64,000 nucleotides of DNA from assembly GCF_963662555.1 (NCBI RefSeq), contig NZ_OY759719.1, positions 1,260,985 to 1,324,984 of the forward strand, in the 5' to 3' direction. Every line of letters begins with the position of its first letter. The stretch's first letter is position 1. Position numbers and translations under genes: made by a program. The notes below the pieces were generated by a model. That model was not told the DNA's origin, searched no databases, and saw only the letters and a program-made list of their open reading frames with translations. This document shows, piece by piece, positions 8,902 to 18,780 of the stretch. Source of the DNA: Thiomicrorhabdus sp. GTDB taxonomy: Bacteria > Pseudomonadota > Gammaproteobacteria > Thiomicrospirales > Thiomicrospiraceae.

Positions 8902-10761
8902 ATGCCACAATATCGTTCAAAAACCAGTACGCATGGCCGTAATATGGCAGGGGCTCGTGCACTTTGGCGTGCAACAGGAATGAATACAGAAGATTTTGGT
9001 AAACCAATTATTGCTGTAGCAAACTCATTTACTCAGTTTGTACCAGGTCACGTTCATTTAAAGGATATGGGGCAATTAGTCGCACGAGTTATTGAAGAAG
9101 CGGGCGGTGTAGCAAAAGAATTTAACACTATTGCGGTTGATGATGGTATTGCAATGGGCCACGATGGCATGTTGTATTCACTGCCTTCACGTGATTTGAT
9201 TGCTGACTCAGTAGAGTATATGTGTAATGCACATTGTGCCGATGCTTTGGTTTGTATCTCAAACTGTGACAAAATCACTCCAGGCATGATGATGGCAGCA
9301 ATGCGTTTGAATATTCCAACTATCTTTGTTACGGGTGGGCCAATGGAATCTGGTAAAACAGTTCTAGGTGGTGAAGGTATCAAGTTAGATTTAGTGGATG
9401 CAATGGTTATGGCCGCTGATGACTCTTGTTCTGATAGTGATGTTAATGATGTTGAGGTTTCAGCCTGCCCAACTTGTGGTTCTTGTTCAGGAATGTTCAC
9501 AGCAAACTCAATGAACTGTTTAGCAGAGGCTTTAGGTATTGCCTTACCTGGTAATGGTACAACCTTAGCCACTCATGCAGACCGCAAAAATTTATTTATT
9601 GAAGCTGGTCGTCGTATTGTTGAGATTACCAAGCAGTATTATGAACAAGATGATGATCGAGTTCTTCCTCGTTCAATTGCTACATACGAAGCATTTCAAA
9701 ATGCAATGGCCTTAGATGTGGCAATGGGTGGTTCAACCAATACTGTTCTTCATTTGCTTGCAATTGCTCATGAAGCAAAAGTAGAGTTTACTATGCAAGA
9801 TATGGATGAAATTTCTCGCAAAGTTCCTTGTTTGGTAAAAGTAGCTCCAAATTCTAAAATTTACCACATGGAAGATGTTCATCGTGCAGGTGGTATTATG
9901 CGAATTCTTGGTGAGCTCGAACGTGGTGGTTTAATTAATACCGATGTACATACTGTTCATGCTTCATCTATGGGTGCAGCAATTGATTTGTGGGACATTA
10001 GTCGCACAGAAGACGAAGCGATTGAAACTTTCTTTAGAGCGGCACCAGGAAATGTTAGAACTACAGAGGCATTTAGTCAGTCTAAACGTTGGAAGACCGT
10101 AGATACAGACTCTGAAAACGGATGTATTCGCTCAATGGAGCATGCTTATACACAAGATGGTGGTTTAGCTGTATTAAAAGGTAATATTGCCATTGATGGT
10201 TGTATTGTTAAAACAGCAGGTGTTGATGAATCCATATTTAAGTTTTCAGGAAAAGCTAGAATTTATGAGAGTCAAGATGCTGCCGTTGCTGCCATTTTGG
10301 GAGATGATGTTAAATCAGGTGATGTTGTTCTTATCCGTTATGAAGGGCCAAAAGGTGGGCCTGGGATGCAAGAAATGCTTTACCCAACAAGCTATTTAAA
10401 ATCTAAAGGTTTGGGTAAAGAGTGTGCTTTATTAACAGATGGTCGTTTTTCTGGAGGAACTTCAGGTCTATCTATAGGACATTGTTCTCCAGAAGCTGCT
10501 GAGGGTGGTAATATTGGTTTAGTGCAAGAAGGTGATGTTATTGAAATTGATATTCCAAACCGCACAATCAATGCGTTAGTATCAGATGAAGAATTTGAGA
10601 AGCGTAGAGAAGCAATGGAGGCAAAGGGTGCATCTCATGCATGGAAACCAGAGCAACCAAGAGAACGTAAAGTATCAGCAGCTCTAAGAGCTTATGCAGC
10701 AATGACAACAAGTGCCGCTTTTGGTGCTGTTCGTAATGTTGAACAAATTGAACGTAAATAA
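8902..10761 (+). CDS. ilvD: Dihydroxy-acid dehydratase
   Basis: 619-residue Fe-S dehydratase of valine, leucine and isoleucine synthesis. Cluster-binding cysteines are seen in [11 protein letters not shown] and [11 protein letters not shown], in the arrangement of the long bacterial form. An AAAGGAG ribosome binding site sits 7 bases before the ATG. A TerB-like gene follows after 20 bp and the pair ends at a terminator. The other branched-chain genes are split across the window (leuA at 17.2 kb, ilvI-ilvH-ilvC at 40-43 kb). Confidence 0.96.
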   Translation: MPQYRSKTSTHGRNMAGARALWRATGMNTEDFGKPIIAVANSFTQFVPGHVHLKDMGQLVARVIEEAGGVAKEFNTIAVDDGIAMGHDGMLYSLPSRDLIADSVEYMCNAHCADALVCISNCDKITPGMMMAAMRLNIPTIFVTGGPMESGKTVLGGEGIKLDLVDAMVMAADDSCSDSDVNDVEVSACPTCGSCSGMFTANSMNCLAEALGIALPGNGTTLATHADRKNLFIEAGRRIVEITKQYYEQDDDRVLPRSIATYEAFQNAMALDVAMGGSTNTVLHLLAIAHEAKVEFTMQDMDEISRKVPCLVKVAPNSKIYHMEDVHRAGGIMRILGELERGGLINTDVHTVHASSMGAAIDLWDISRTEDEAIETFFRAAPGNVRTTEAFSQSKRWKTVDTDSENGCIRSMEHAYTQDGGLAVLKGNIAIDGCIVKTAGVDESIFKFSGKARIYESQDAAVAAILGDDVKSGDVVLIRYEGPKGGPGMQEMLYPTSYLKSKGLGKECALLTDGRFSGGTSGLSIGHCSPEAAEGGNIGLVQEGDVIEIDIPNRTINALVSDEEFEKRREAMEAKGASHAWKPEQPRERKVSAALRAYAAMTTSAAFGAVRNVEQIERK

Positions 10762-10781
10762 AACTACTTGGAGAAATTAAT

Positions 10782-11183
10782 ATGTTTGCAGATAAACTTA
10801 CTCAAGCTCAACGTCAGGTAGTGTTTGATTTAGCAGCAAATTTAGCTGCAGCCGATAATGATGTTTCAGATGAAGAAATTCAATATTTAAAAGACTTTAG
10901 CGATGCATACGGCATTGATTATAACCTTGACAAAAGTGACTTGAATATCGATGACGCGATTACTTTGCTTGATACCAAGGCATCCCGCATTATTACATTG
11001 CAAGAGCTAATTAAGCTTTCTTACAAAGATGGTCATTTTGGTGATGAAGAACAAGATAGGGTGTTTCTAATTGCCCAAAAAATGGGGTTAAATGATCCAG
11101 AGCTTATGATTCGTATTGAAAGTTGGGTTCGTCAAGGGTTCGATTGGATGTACGAGGGTGAGATGATGATTGAGGAATCATAA
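10782..11183 (+). CDS. TerB-like domain protein
   Basis: 133-residue acidic, helical protein with the pattern of TerB/co-chaperone-type domains: FDLAANLAAADNDVSDEEIQYL early and IKLSYKDGHFGDEEQ later, two acidic-rich helical pairs as in the metal-binding TerB fold. The precise role is unknown; TerB relatives are linked to tellurite resistance and stress. It lies 20 bp after ilvD and is probably co-transcribed. No signal peptide or membrane segment. Confidence 0.7.
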   Translation: MFADKLTQAQRQVVFDLAANLAAADNDVSDEEIQYLKDFSDAYGIDYNLDKSDLNIDDAITLLDTKASRIITLQELIKLSYKDGHFGDEEQDRVFLIAQKMGLNDPELMIRIESWVRQGFDWMYEGEMMIEES

Positions 11184-11215
11184 TCTAATAGTTCGATAAC
11201 ACTAAAGTTATATAG

Positions 11216-11242
11216 AAAGCCGGCTTAAAAGTCGGTTTTTTT
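11216..11242 (+). terminator. Intrinsic terminator after the TerB-like gene
   Basis: Stem CCGGCTT / AAGTCGG with one G-U pair and a short loop, followed by seven Ts. Confidence 0.75.
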
Positions 11243-11356
11243 ATGTTTCGAATTTATACTTTGTATCTAGTTTAGAGTTGAGTGCAGTTAATAAAATTAC
11301 AAATCTATAAATCGATTAACCTAAATAATACCAAGATTAGATATATATTTTAGATA

Positions 11357-11385
11357 TAAAAAAACCCAGCTAGGCTGGGTTTTTA
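11357..11385 (-). terminator. Intrinsic terminator of the sox operon
   Basis: Stem ACCCAGC / GCTGGGT with TAG in the loop, flanked by an A run and a T run. It lies just past the soxA stop and reads as a strong terminator on the minus strand (and symmetrically on the plus strand). Confidence 0.85.
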
Positions 11386-11407
11386 AATGAATAATAGTTT
11401 TTGATTA

Positions 11408-12238
11408 TTATTCGCGGTATGACGGACCATTGATTTCAAGTCCATTAGAAGTATAAGCTTCAAAGAACTCTAGGTTACTGTATTCAGGGCTTTGAGGCTT
11501 ATATGGTTTAGCACGCATATTCTTGTTACAACCAACATAACGACGGTGTAAAGTACCTAAGTTTTGCCATTTAGCACGAAATACTGGGAAACCTGATGTG
11601 TGACCTAGCATTGGTGATAGCAAGTTAGAACGAGCTTTACGTCCAGCGTTATATGTGTGACATTTAGCACATGATAAACCTAATTGACCACGAGGCTCTA
11701 TATAAATAGCACGTCCGGCTTCATAAGCTTTACGTGCACCTTCACTGTCAATCTTAACATTGATTTTCTGACCACGAGCATTGTAAGCAAGATATGCACT
11801 TACTTGCGCGATAGTCCCTTTCTGCCACTTGTAAGGTTTAAGACCAGCATCTGTACGACACTTATTGATAGCACCTTCTAGAGTAACTACCTTATTAGCT
11901 TTATCATCAAAGTATGGATACTTTACACGTATCTTAGATACGTCTGAACCAAAACATTTTTCAAATACAGCTTTGTCTTTATTCCAAGCAGCTTCACCAG
12001 CATCAATGGCATCTAAATAAGGAGGGAATTCTTCTGCTGCTTCCCATTGAGCAAATTTGTCGGCACTATAAATATATGCGCCATTAATATATTCTTCAGG
12101 TGCAATTTTTGGATTTTTTGCTTTGAAGTAATCAACGATTTGTTGACGATCCATTTCTGGATCAACAGCCAATGCCGATGTTGAAGCGGCACCTACTGTC
12201 ACACCTAATGTTAAGGCGATTAGTAGTGTTTTTTTCAT
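11408..12238 (-). CDS. soxA: SoxA, L-cysteine S-thiosulfotransferase heme subunit
   Basis: 276-residue periplasmic c-type cytochrome with a signal peptide ending near ALAVDP. With SoxX it oxidatively attaches thiosulfate to the carrier cysteine of SoxY. One heme motif CAKCH is at 190-194; the active-site cysteine is C237 in RRYVGCNKN. The N-terminal domain has Cys94 and Cys127 but no CxxCH, so this is the single-heme SoxA form. GGAGG lies 8 bases before the ATG. Last gene of soxX-soxY-soxZ-soxA, followed by a terminator. Confidence 0.95.
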   Translation of the reverse strand: MKKTLLIALTLGVTVGAASTSALAVDPEMDRQQIVDYFKAKNPKIAPEEYINGAYIYSADKFAQWEAAEEFPPYLDAIDAGEAAWNKDKAVFEKCFGSDVSKIRVKYPYFDDKANKVVTLEGAINKCRTDAGLKPYKWQKGTIAQVSAYLAYNARGQKINVKIDSEGARKAYEAGRAIYIEPRGQLGLSCAKCHTYNAGRKARSNLLSPMLGHTSGFPVFRAKWQNLGTLHRRYVGCNKNMRAKPYKPQSPEYSNLEFFEAYTSNGLEINGPSYRE

Positions 12239-12334
12239 TCCAATCCTCCGTCCGAGAGCTCTGTATATTTCTAATTATTATTATTGTAGAGGTTGGTATT
12301 AGCCCAAAGGCTAATACCTAAGGTTAAATCACTA

Positions 12335-12646
12335 TTATTTTAGTTTAATAGAGTGAGTACCTTTTTCACCAGTGTTGTCAGCTAGAGAGATAGTAACTTC
12401 GTCACCAGCATTAGCTTTAACTTTTACTTCCATGTATGGGTTAGCAGAAACTGCACCAGACCACTGAGCATCAACAGCAACAGTACCGTTTACAGAAACT
12501 GTAACTAAATCGATGTACTTAGCTGGATATGGCTTACCAGTTTTTTTGTTCATACGAACACCAGATTCCATTGGATGCTTGATTAGAGCTTTAACTGCAG
12601 CTACGCCACCTTTAGTTTTACCACGCATTCTAATTTTAATAGACAT
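12335..12646 (-). CDS. soxZ: SoxZ, sulfur carrier partner protein
   Basis: 103-residue beta-sandwich partner of SoxY. KIRMRGKTKGGVAAVKALIKHPME and the TKKTGKPYPAKYI-type segment are typical of SoxZ. It has no signal peptide, as expected: it is exported in complex with Tat-targeted SoxY. It lies between soxY and soxA. Confidence 0.95.
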   Translation of the reverse strand: MSIKIRMRGKTKGGVAAVKALIKHPMESGVRMNKKTGKPYPAKYIDLVTVSVNGTVAVDAQWSGAVSANPYMEVKVKANAGDEVTISLADNTGEKGTHSIKLK

Positions 12647-12702
12647 GTTATTTCCTTTTAATAATTTGATTCGTTGTAGAAATTAAGTAATTTCAGTGGG
12701 GA

Positions 12703-13173
12703 TTAACCACCACAACCACCGATTGTTACTTTAACTTCTTGTTCAGCTTTAAGTAGTTTCCCACCAGCTTTAACAACGGCAATAACATTCATTGTTTGAC
12801 CCATTTTGATACGTGTTGAAACGTAACCAATTGCAGATGCACCGAAAGTATATTCACATACTAAAGGCATTGGGTTTTTGCTAGCCATGATAGCGATAGA
12901 TTCAACACCATCGATACCAGAAGCATCAACTGTGATTGGAGTTACAGCACCGTTTTCTGCAATAGCTGGTGCTTTTAATTTGATATCACCAGATTCTGCA
13001 GCACTTGTTGTACCATATACGCCGTTTAATGCGTCATCAGTAGTCTTAGCAGCGAATGCTTTTGCATTATAATCTGCGGCTAATACTGTGCTAGGTGTAA
13101 GAAGACCAGCGTTTACAGCTACTGCTGCAACACCAGTTGCTAGAGTACCTTTAAGGAAAGATCTACGTTTCAT
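12703..13173 (-). CDS. soxY: SoxY, sulfur substrate carrier
   Basis: 156-residue carrier with a Tat signal (MKRRSFLKGTLATG). The C-terminal GGCGG ends the protein; Cys154 is the site that carries the sulfur substrate through the Sox cycle. It pairs with SoxZ immediately downstream. Confidence 0.96.
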   Translation of the reverse strand: MKRRSFLKGTLATGVAAVAVNAGLLTPSTVLAADYNAKAFAAKTTDDALNGVYGTTSAAESGDIKLKAPAIAENGAVTPITVDASGIDGVESIAIMASKNPMPLVCEYTFGASAIGYVSTRIKMGQTMNVIAVVKAGGKLLKAEQEVKVTIGGCGG

Positions 13174-13208
13174 AAGGATTTAAACTCCCGGTTAAGGTTT
13201 AATAAAAA

Positions 13209-13586
13209 TTATAGAGTATAAATGTAATCAACAATTTTGCTGATTTCACTATCTGATAAGATACCGTTTTTCCCGAATGCAGGCATCATGCTGTTAGGCA
13301 CGTGTGTTCCAGGCTTACCCCATACTTTGTCGTATAGCTTTTGCTTATCAGGGTAGCGAAGTTTCATCGCGATTAAAGCAGGACCAATGTTACCTGGCAT
13401 AGCACCATCGCCAGCCATGTGACATGCTAGACAGTTACCTTTTGATCGGCTGTATGCTAGCTTCTTACCTTCTTCAACCGTTGAAGCACCTTTCTCCGCT
13501 GCTTGAACAGCATTAATTGGTGCTGCAACTACCGCAGTTGAAATAGCTAAAGCTGTCAACAGTTGCTTCATTTTAGAATTCATCAT
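13209..13586 (-). CDS. soxX: SoxX, monoheme cytochrome c subunit
   Basis: 125-residue secreted cytochrome with signal peptide (cleavage near VQAAEK) and heme site CLACH at 52-56; NSMMPAFG supplies the axial Met (about residue 100). It is the small subunit of the SoxAX complex. Two adjacent ATGs are possible starts behind a very strong GGAGGAG ribosome binding site. First gene of the sox cluster; soxB and soxCD are not in the window. Confidence 0.95.
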   Translation of the reverse strand: MMNSKMKQLLTALAISTAVVAAPINAVQAAEKGASTVEEGKKLAYSRSKGNCLACHMAGDGAMPGNIGPALIAMKLRYPDKQKLYDKVWGKPGTHVPNSMMPAFGKNGILSDSEISKIVDYIYTL

Positions 13587-13619
13587 TCTTCTCCTCCAAA
13601 AGTGTCTTTCGACGTTCCC

Positions 13620-13650
13620 ATTATATGTTGGGATTTTTTTATATGAACAA
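13620..13650 (-). promoter_or_regulatory. Candidate soxX promoter
   Basis: On the minus strand a perfect TATAAT (13620-13625) is preceded by TTGTTC (13645-13650) with a 19-bp spacer. The -10 sits inside a small inverted repeat CCCA-N8-TGGG. The spacer is longer than ideal, so this is a moderate call. Confidence 0.45.
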
Positions 13651-13764
13651 AAGAGATTGCTCTTTGTGGTGTTAGCTTACTCAGTTACTTAATAAACGCA
13701 AGGTTTTTGGGTAATGATTGCGATAGTATTATTTAATCAATGTTAAATATTTTTTTATGGCTAT

Positions 13765-15249
13765 TTAATTTTCTTTAGTTTTGTCCTTATTATTCAATAA
13801 CTTGCTATTTTGTTCTTTAAATAACAGGATTGCTTGCTCAAGATTGTCGTCATTATTCGTTTTTGTCTCTTCTGCCAGTTTTAGAAAATATTGACTACGT
13901 TCTACGTTGCCACTTTCTAAATATGCTTTGGCTAAATTTAAATAAGCCTCGCCATTTTTACCTTCTTTTGCTTTTTGTTCTGACAATTCAATAAGAAGAT
14001 TATACTTATAGTTAAGGTGTTGTTCAGCTGTTTCTAAAACTTTACCAGCTTGAGAGTTAAGATTGTCTTTACGAAGTAACCTACTGTAATAGATAGGTAA
14101 AGATTCACTTTTTGGATAAAGTTCTATTTTTAAATCGATTATTTTTTTTATTTTTTTATATGTTTCTGGGTTTGGTATGCCCTTTAACTTTATTAACCCT
14201 TGTATTAGGGTTGATATATAAATAGGGTTTGATTGGGTGTTAAAGGCTAGGCTATCAATGCATTTAGGTGGCATTTTTTTGTTTTTTATTTGTTCAAGTG
14301 TTTTTATGTAACAAGATTGTTCACTGTTCAAGCCATTTAAAGTGTTTTCTTGATATGAGTCTTGTGAGTATTTATTAGATATTATTCTGCTTTGAATTAA
14401 TTTAAGAAAACTATATGGCTTGATCTCTTTTTTCTGAGGAAGGTTTTGGGCACGATTTTCAGCTTCTGCTAAACGATGTTCTGAAACGGGATGAGTTCTT
14501 AAGATTTCAGGTACTTTAATACTGTCCAATTGGCTCTCTTTTGAAAGCCTTGCAAAGAAATCGCCCATTGCGTGAGGGTTGTAACCCGTTTTATAAAGTA
14601 ATTGAATTCCTATGGCATCGGCTTCCGACTCATGTTGTCGAGAATTTTTAAGTTGTTGTTGCAAGTTATATCCCATGCCTCCCATAAGAGTTGCCATGCC
14701 AGCGGATGGATCTTGCGTTCCGATTAGAATTGCCGCGATTAAGGTTGCTATTGTGTTTAGACTTCCTTGACTTGTTGAGTATTCATACCTTCTTGATAGG
14801 TGGTTTTGGGTAACGTGCGAGATTTCATGAGCAATTACAGCAGCAAGCTCATCTTCTGTTTGGCAGGCTTCAATTAAACCTGTGTGAATACCAATAACTC
14901 CATTTGGACCAGCAAAAGCATTGATGTTGTTATCATCAATAACATAAAAAGAGTAGTGACGATTATTACCGGTATAGCTTGCAAGTTTATGCCCTAAGTT
15001 TCTTATGTAATCATTAGTGTCTAGGTCGTTATAAAGTTTATATTGCGTGTGAAGTGCATTGGTAAAAGCTCGTCCAAGCTCTTGCTCTGTTTGAGTGTCA
15101 TATTCGACTAAATCAGGGGAACCTAAGTCTGGTAGAGTATTTGCCTGAGCAGTTGAATAACTTCCTAAAAATAAAGATAAGAGAAATACGTTCTTGATTA
15201 TTGAATGCACACATTTCATTCTTTTCTGAAGTTTGTTGTTAAGATTCAT
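13765..15249 (-). CDS. bepA: M48 metalloprotease with TPR region, BepA-like
   Basis: 494-residue periplasmic zinc protease resembling BepA/YfgC, which degrades or rescues stalled outer-membrane assembly intermediates. A signal peptide covers about residues 10-36 (SYSTAQA). The zinc motif HEISH is at 141-145 and the third ligand lies in HESEADAIG. The C-terminal 200 residues have TPR-like spacing (EAYLNLAKAYLESGNVERSQ). An internal ATG at residue 11 is an alternative start. The gene is upstream of soxX on the same strand with a 178-bp gap and is probably unrelated to it. Confidence 0.85.
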   Translation of the reverse strand: MNLNNKLQKRMKCVHSIIKNVFLLSLFLGSYSTAQANTLPDLGSPDLVEYDTQTEQELGRAFTNALHTQYKLYNDLDTNDYIRNLGHKLASYTGNNRHYSFYVIDDNNINAFAGPNGVIGIHTGLIEACQTEDELAAVIAHEISHVTQNHLSRRYEYSTSQGSLNTIATLIAAILIGTQDPSAGMATLMGGMGYNLQQQLKNSRQHESEADAIGIQLLYKTGYNPHAMGDFFARLSKESQLDSIKVPEILRTHPVSEHRLAEAENRAQNLPQKKEIKPYSFLKLIQSRIISNKYSQDSYQENTLNGLNSEQSCYIKTLEQIKNKKMPPKCIDSLAFNTQSNPIYISTLIQGLIKLKGIPNPETYKKIKKIIDLKIELYPKSESLPIYYSRLLRKDNLNSQAGKVLETAEQHLNYKYNLLIELSEQKAKEGKNGEAYLNLAKAYLESGNVERSQYFLKLAEETKTNNDDNLEQAILLFKEQNSKLLNNKDKTKEN

Positions 15250-15339
15250 TAAGTATTATCTTTTTATTAATTTAGGTTGCTTTTGGTTATTATATTGAAG
15301 AAATAAAATGGTAGCGAAAATAGTCAAGGTATTTTAAGA

Positions 15340-15555
15340 ATGCAATTAAATTTGGAAGGCTTGGCTTGTCCAATGCCAGTAATTAAGCTAAAGAAATATT
15401 TAGCTGAACATAAAGGTGAAACGGTGGAAATTAACTTAATCATTTCAGATAAAGCTGGTTTAAGAGATATTCCTGCTTTTTGTAAACAAGCAGGTCTAAG
15501 TTGTGAGTTAATTGAAGATGTGCCTAAGATTCAATTTAATATCCAGAGTTTATAG
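15340..15555 (+). CDS. tusA: TusA-family sulfur carrier
   Basis: 71-residue TusA/SirA-like protein with the CPMP motif at residues 10-13; Cys10 would carry a persulfide or thiosulfonate. Its stop codon directly abuts the ATG of the DsrE2-like gene, which argues for stoichiometric expression. In sulfur oxidisers such pairs move sulfane sulfur in the cytoplasm rather than serving tRNA thiolation alone; that role here is inferred from the sulfur-oxidising context. Confidence 0.9.
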   Translation: MQLNLEGLACPMPVIKLKKYLAEHKGETVEINLIISDKAGLRDIPAFCKQAGLSCELIEDVPKIQFNIQSL

Positions 15556-16080
15556 ATGTCATTAGATCAAATAAATAATAGACAGTTGAGTGTTATACAT
15601 TCGAAAGGGACGCTCGATTGGGCTTATCCAACTTTTATTTTGGCTAGTACAGCTGCCGCTATGGATAAAGAAGTTGAATTGTTTTTTACCTTTTATGGTC
15701 TTAAAGCGGTGCTTAAATCTACCGATTCATTAAAAGTATCTCCTTTGGGTAATCCTGGTATGGTTGTTAAAAGTCCAGTAGGGCCAAATTGGTTAAAAGA
15801 AATTGATTTAAATCGAAAATTACCAGGCCTGGTATGGACATTACCTGGAATGAGTAAGCTTGCGACCTGGGGGTTTAAGAAAACTTTGTTACAGCAAGGG
15901 CAGGTTCCAATTGAGGAGTTAAGGGAGCTTTGCTTGGAATTGGGTGTGAATATGACAGCGTGCCAAATGACAATGGAGCTTCAAGGTTATAAAGAAAGTG
16001 AATTTATAGAAGGAATCGGTTTTGCGGGAGCGGCTACCTATTTTGCATCTTCACCAGATAGTCAAAGTTTATTTATATGA
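15556..16080 (+). CDS. DsrE2-like (DsrE/DsrF/DrsH family) sulfurtransferase
   Basis: 174-residue DsrE-fold protein. The candidate active cysteine is C136 in MTACQMTMEL, where DsrE2 proteins have theirs; C126 is a second cysteine. A hydrophobic segment ILASTAAAM and the LGVNMTACQ block are characteristic. It starts on the base after the tusA stop. It contains one copy of the ACCAGGCCTGGT palindrome, read as L-P-G-L-V. A Dsr reverse sulfite reductase is not in the window. Confidence 0.85.
   Translation: MSLDQINNRQLSVIHSKGTLDWAYPTFILASTAAAMDKEVELFFTFYGLKAVLKSTDSLKVSPLGNPGMVVKSPVGPNWLKEIDLNRKLPGLVWTLPGMSKLATWGFKKTLLQQGQVPIEELRELCLELGVNMTACQMTMELQGYKESEFIEGIGFAGAATYFASSPDSQSLFI
15822..15833. repeat. 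ACCAGGCCTGGT palindrome, copy 3 (inside the dsrE2-like gene)
   Basis: Exact 12-bp copy, in the frame CCA-GGC-CTG-GTA (P-G-L-V). Confidence 0.9.
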
Positions 16081-16293
16081 GATGTTTCAGTCGTACCGTA
16101 AAGTATTTAATGTAAGGTCGTGAGAATCATTGCAATGGAGATCGACTTAAAAGGTAGTGTAAATACTTTGCTTTAAAAATAAAATTAATTGTTAGAATAA
16201 GCGGTACTTACAAATGTTAAGCCTTAATTTATGTTTTTAGAAAAGCAAATTGAGGTAAAGCAAAACCATAAAAATGACTTTAGAGAATAAAAT

Positions 16294-17148
16294 ATGAAAG
16301 GTTTTGAAAGAGGGATTTACTTACTTCCTAATTTAATGACAACGGCGGCTCTTTTTGCGGGCTTTTATGCTGTTATTGCTGGGATTCAAGGAAACTTTGA
16401 GCAGGGAGCTATTGCTATTCTTATTGCGATGGTCTTTGATGGCTTAGATGGCCGTATTGCTAGAATGACAAACTCAAGCAGTGCTTTTGGTGCTGAATAT
16501 GACAGTTTGGCAGATATGGTTTCATTTGGTCTAGCCCCTGCAATATTAGTTTTTCAATGGGCTTTAATGGATTTTGGTAAGTTAGGCTGGTTGGTAGCAT
16601 TTATTTATACCGTGGGAGCTGCACTTAGATTAGCAAGATTTAATACTCAGGTTGGTACTGCAGATAAACGCTATTTTCAAGGTTTGCCAAGTCCTGCCGC
16701 GGCGGCACTGTTAGCAAGTTTAATTTGGGTGGTTGAAAGTAATCAAATTGACTTGGTCATTACACCTGTTATCGCTTTAGTGTTAACTGTATTTGGCGGT
16801 TTAATGATGGTGAGTAATACTCGTTTTAGTTCATTTAAAGAGCTTAATATTAAAGACAAAGTCCCTTTTGTGACTCTTCTCTTAGTGGTGTTGGTCTTTG
16901 TGGTGATTACCATTAAACCAGCTATGATTCTGTTTTTAATTTTCTTAAGTTATGCCATTTCTGGTCCCGTGATAACTCTTGTTACCCTTAAAAAAACTAG
17001 AGCAATGAGAAAGGTAAATAAATCAGAAGAGACCGCTGCTGAAACGGTTGTTGATGAGAGTACTACGTCAGAATCAGTTGAAAAGACGAATCATGATGAA
17101 GTTAATGAAATTCATTCTGATGAAAATAAAGAAAATAACATTAAATAA
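16294..17148 (+). CDS. pssA: CDP-diacylglycerol-serine O-phosphatidyltransferase
   Basis: 284-residue integral membrane enzyme that makes phosphatidylserine. The CDP-alcohol phosphotransferase signature D-G-x2-A-R-x8-G-x3-D-x3-D is complete at residues 52-74. Several membrane segments follow, and the protein ends in an acidic, low-complexity cytoplasmic tail of about 50 residues rich in E, T, S and N. It lies 62 bp upstream of leuA, a pairing seen in several gammaproteobacteria near branched-chain genes. Confidence 0.95.
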   Translation: MKGFERGIYLLPNLMTTAALFAGFYAVIAGIQGNFEQGAIAILIAMVFDGLDGRIARMTNSSSAFGAEYDSLADMVSFGLAPAILVFQWALMDFGKLGWLVAFIYTVGAALRLARFNTQVGTADKRYFQGLPSPAAAALLASLIWVVESNQIDLVITPVIALVLTVFGGLMMVSNTRFSSFKELNIKDKVPFVTLLLVVLVFVVITIKPAMILFLIFLSYAISGPVITLVTLKKTRAMRKVNKSEETAAETVVDESTTSESVEKTNHDEVNEIHSDENKENNIK

Positions 17149-17210
17149 CTCGCGGTTTAAATACGCGTTAACAATCATAAAATCATAAATATTGTTTGGA
17201 CAGATAGAGC

Positions 17211-18755
17211 ATGAAAGACCATTTAGTTATCTTTGATACCACCCTTCGTGACGGAGAGCAAAGCCCTGGTGCATCAATGACCAAGGAAGAAAAAATTAGA
17301 ATTGCAAAACAATTAGAAAAGCTCCAGGTTGATGTTATTGAAGCAGGATTTCCTGCAGCCAGTGAAGGGGATTTTGAGTCTGTTCAGGCCGTTGCTTCTA
17401 TTATTAAAGACAGTACTATTTGTGGTTTGGCTAGAGCGATTGAAAACGATATTAGAAAGGCAGGTGAAGCAATTAAACCCGCAAATTCTGGTCGAATTCA
17501 CACCTTTATTGCAACTTCACCCATTCACATGGAAAAAAAGCTTCGTATGTCTCCAGACGAAGTTGTTGAACGTGCAGTATGGGCAGTTAAAAAAGCACGT
17601 GATTACACCGATGATGTCGAATTTTCGCCAGAAGATGCTGGTCGTTCAGATGTGGATTTTTTATGCCGAGTAATCGAAGCGGTTATTGATGCTGGTGCCA
17701 CTACCATCAATATTCCAGATACAGTCGGTTATAACGTTCCACATCAATTTGGTAAACTGTTTAAACAGCTGCTAGAGCGAATTCCTAATTCAGATAAAGC
17801 AATCTTTTCAGCTCATTGTCATAACGATTTAGGTTTGGCTGCTGCAAACTCTTTAGCGGCAGTAAGAAATGGTGCAAGACAGATCGAGTGCACTATAAAC
17901 GGCCTAGGTGAACGTGCTGGTAATACGGCACTAGAAGAGGTTGTTATGGCGATAAAAACTCGCCAAGATATTTTTGAAGTGGATACTCGTATTAATACAC
18001 GTGAGATATTAGCCGCTTCAAGATTGGTTTCAAATATTACCGGTTTTGCTGTTCAGCCGAATAAGGCGATTGTTGGGGCAAATGCCTTTGCTCATGAATC
18101 AGGTATTCATCAAGATGGTGTGCTTAAACATCGTGAAACCTATGAGATTATGCGTGCCGAAGATGTTGGCTGGAGCACCAATAAAATGGTAATGGGTAAG
18201 CATTCAGGTCGTAATGCGTTTAAAACTCGTCTTGAAGAATTAGGTATAGATTTTGAAACCGAGCAAGAACTGAATGAAGCTTTTGTTAGTTTTAAGGAGT
18301 TAGCCGATCGTAAACATGAAATTTACGATGAAGATCTTCAGTCACTGGTAACGGATAATAATACTCAGCGTGTTGAAAATGAATCATATCGCTTAGTCTC
18401 TCTTAAAGCTTCTACGGAAACAGGAGAAAGTCCACAAGCCGAAGTTACAATTTGGACTAAAGGCAGTGAAGCTAGTGCTTTAGCATCGGGAAGCGGCGTG
18501 GTAGATGCTACCTTTAAAGCCATTGAATCCATAGTAGAATCGGGTTCTTCGTTGTTGCTTTACTCTGTAAGTAATGTAACAAATGGAACCGATTCATTAG
18601 GTGAGACTTCAGTGCGTCTTGAGAAGGGCGGGCGTATAGTTAATGGACAAGGTTCAGATACAGATATTGTTACTGCCTCTGCGAAAGCCTACATTAATGC
18701 CTTGAATAAACTTGAAACTGATGTTGGTAAAGAGCATCCTCAGGCTAGAGTTTAA
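17211..18755 (+). CDS. leuA: 2-isopropylmalate synthase
   Basis: 514-residue enzyme that condenses 2-oxoisovalerate and acetyl-CoA, the first committed step of leucine synthesis. [15 protein letters not shown] and [13 protein letters not shown] are the catalytic and metal-binding motifs; the C-terminal 130 residues form the leucine-sensing regulatory domain. It follows pssA and precedes the holD-like gene by 25 bp. Confidence 0.96.
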   Translation: MKDHLVIFDTTLRDGEQSPGASMTKEEKIRIAKQLEKLQVDVIEAGFPAASEGDFESVQAVASIIKDSTICGLARAIENDIRKAGEAIKPANSGRIHTFIATSPIHMEKKLRMSPDEVVERAVWAVKKARDYTDDVEFSPEDAGRSDVDFLCRVIEAVIDAGATTINIPDTVGYNVPHQFGKLFKQLLERIPNSDKAIFSAHCHNDLGLAAANSLAAVRNGARQIECTINGLGERAGNTALEEVVMAIKTRQDIFEVDTRINTREILAASRLVSNITGFAVQPNKAIVGANAFAHESGIHQDGVLKHRETYEIMRAEDVGWSTNKMVMGKHSGRNAFKTRLEELGIDFETEQELNEAFVSFKELADRKHEIYDEDLQSLVTDNNTQRVENESYRLVSLKASTETGESPQAEVTIWTKGSEASALASGSGVVDATFKAIESIVESGSSLLLYSVSNVTNGTDSLGETSVRLEKGGRIVNGQGSDTDIVTASAKAYINALNKLETDVGKEHPQARV

Positions 18756-18780
18756 TGTTGGTTGAGTAATGTAGATATTT

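Noticed and set aside
9054..9572. 172-codon open frame antisense to ilvD
   Set aside because: Lies wholly within ilvD, lacks a ribosome binding site and has composition expected from reading a real gene backwards.
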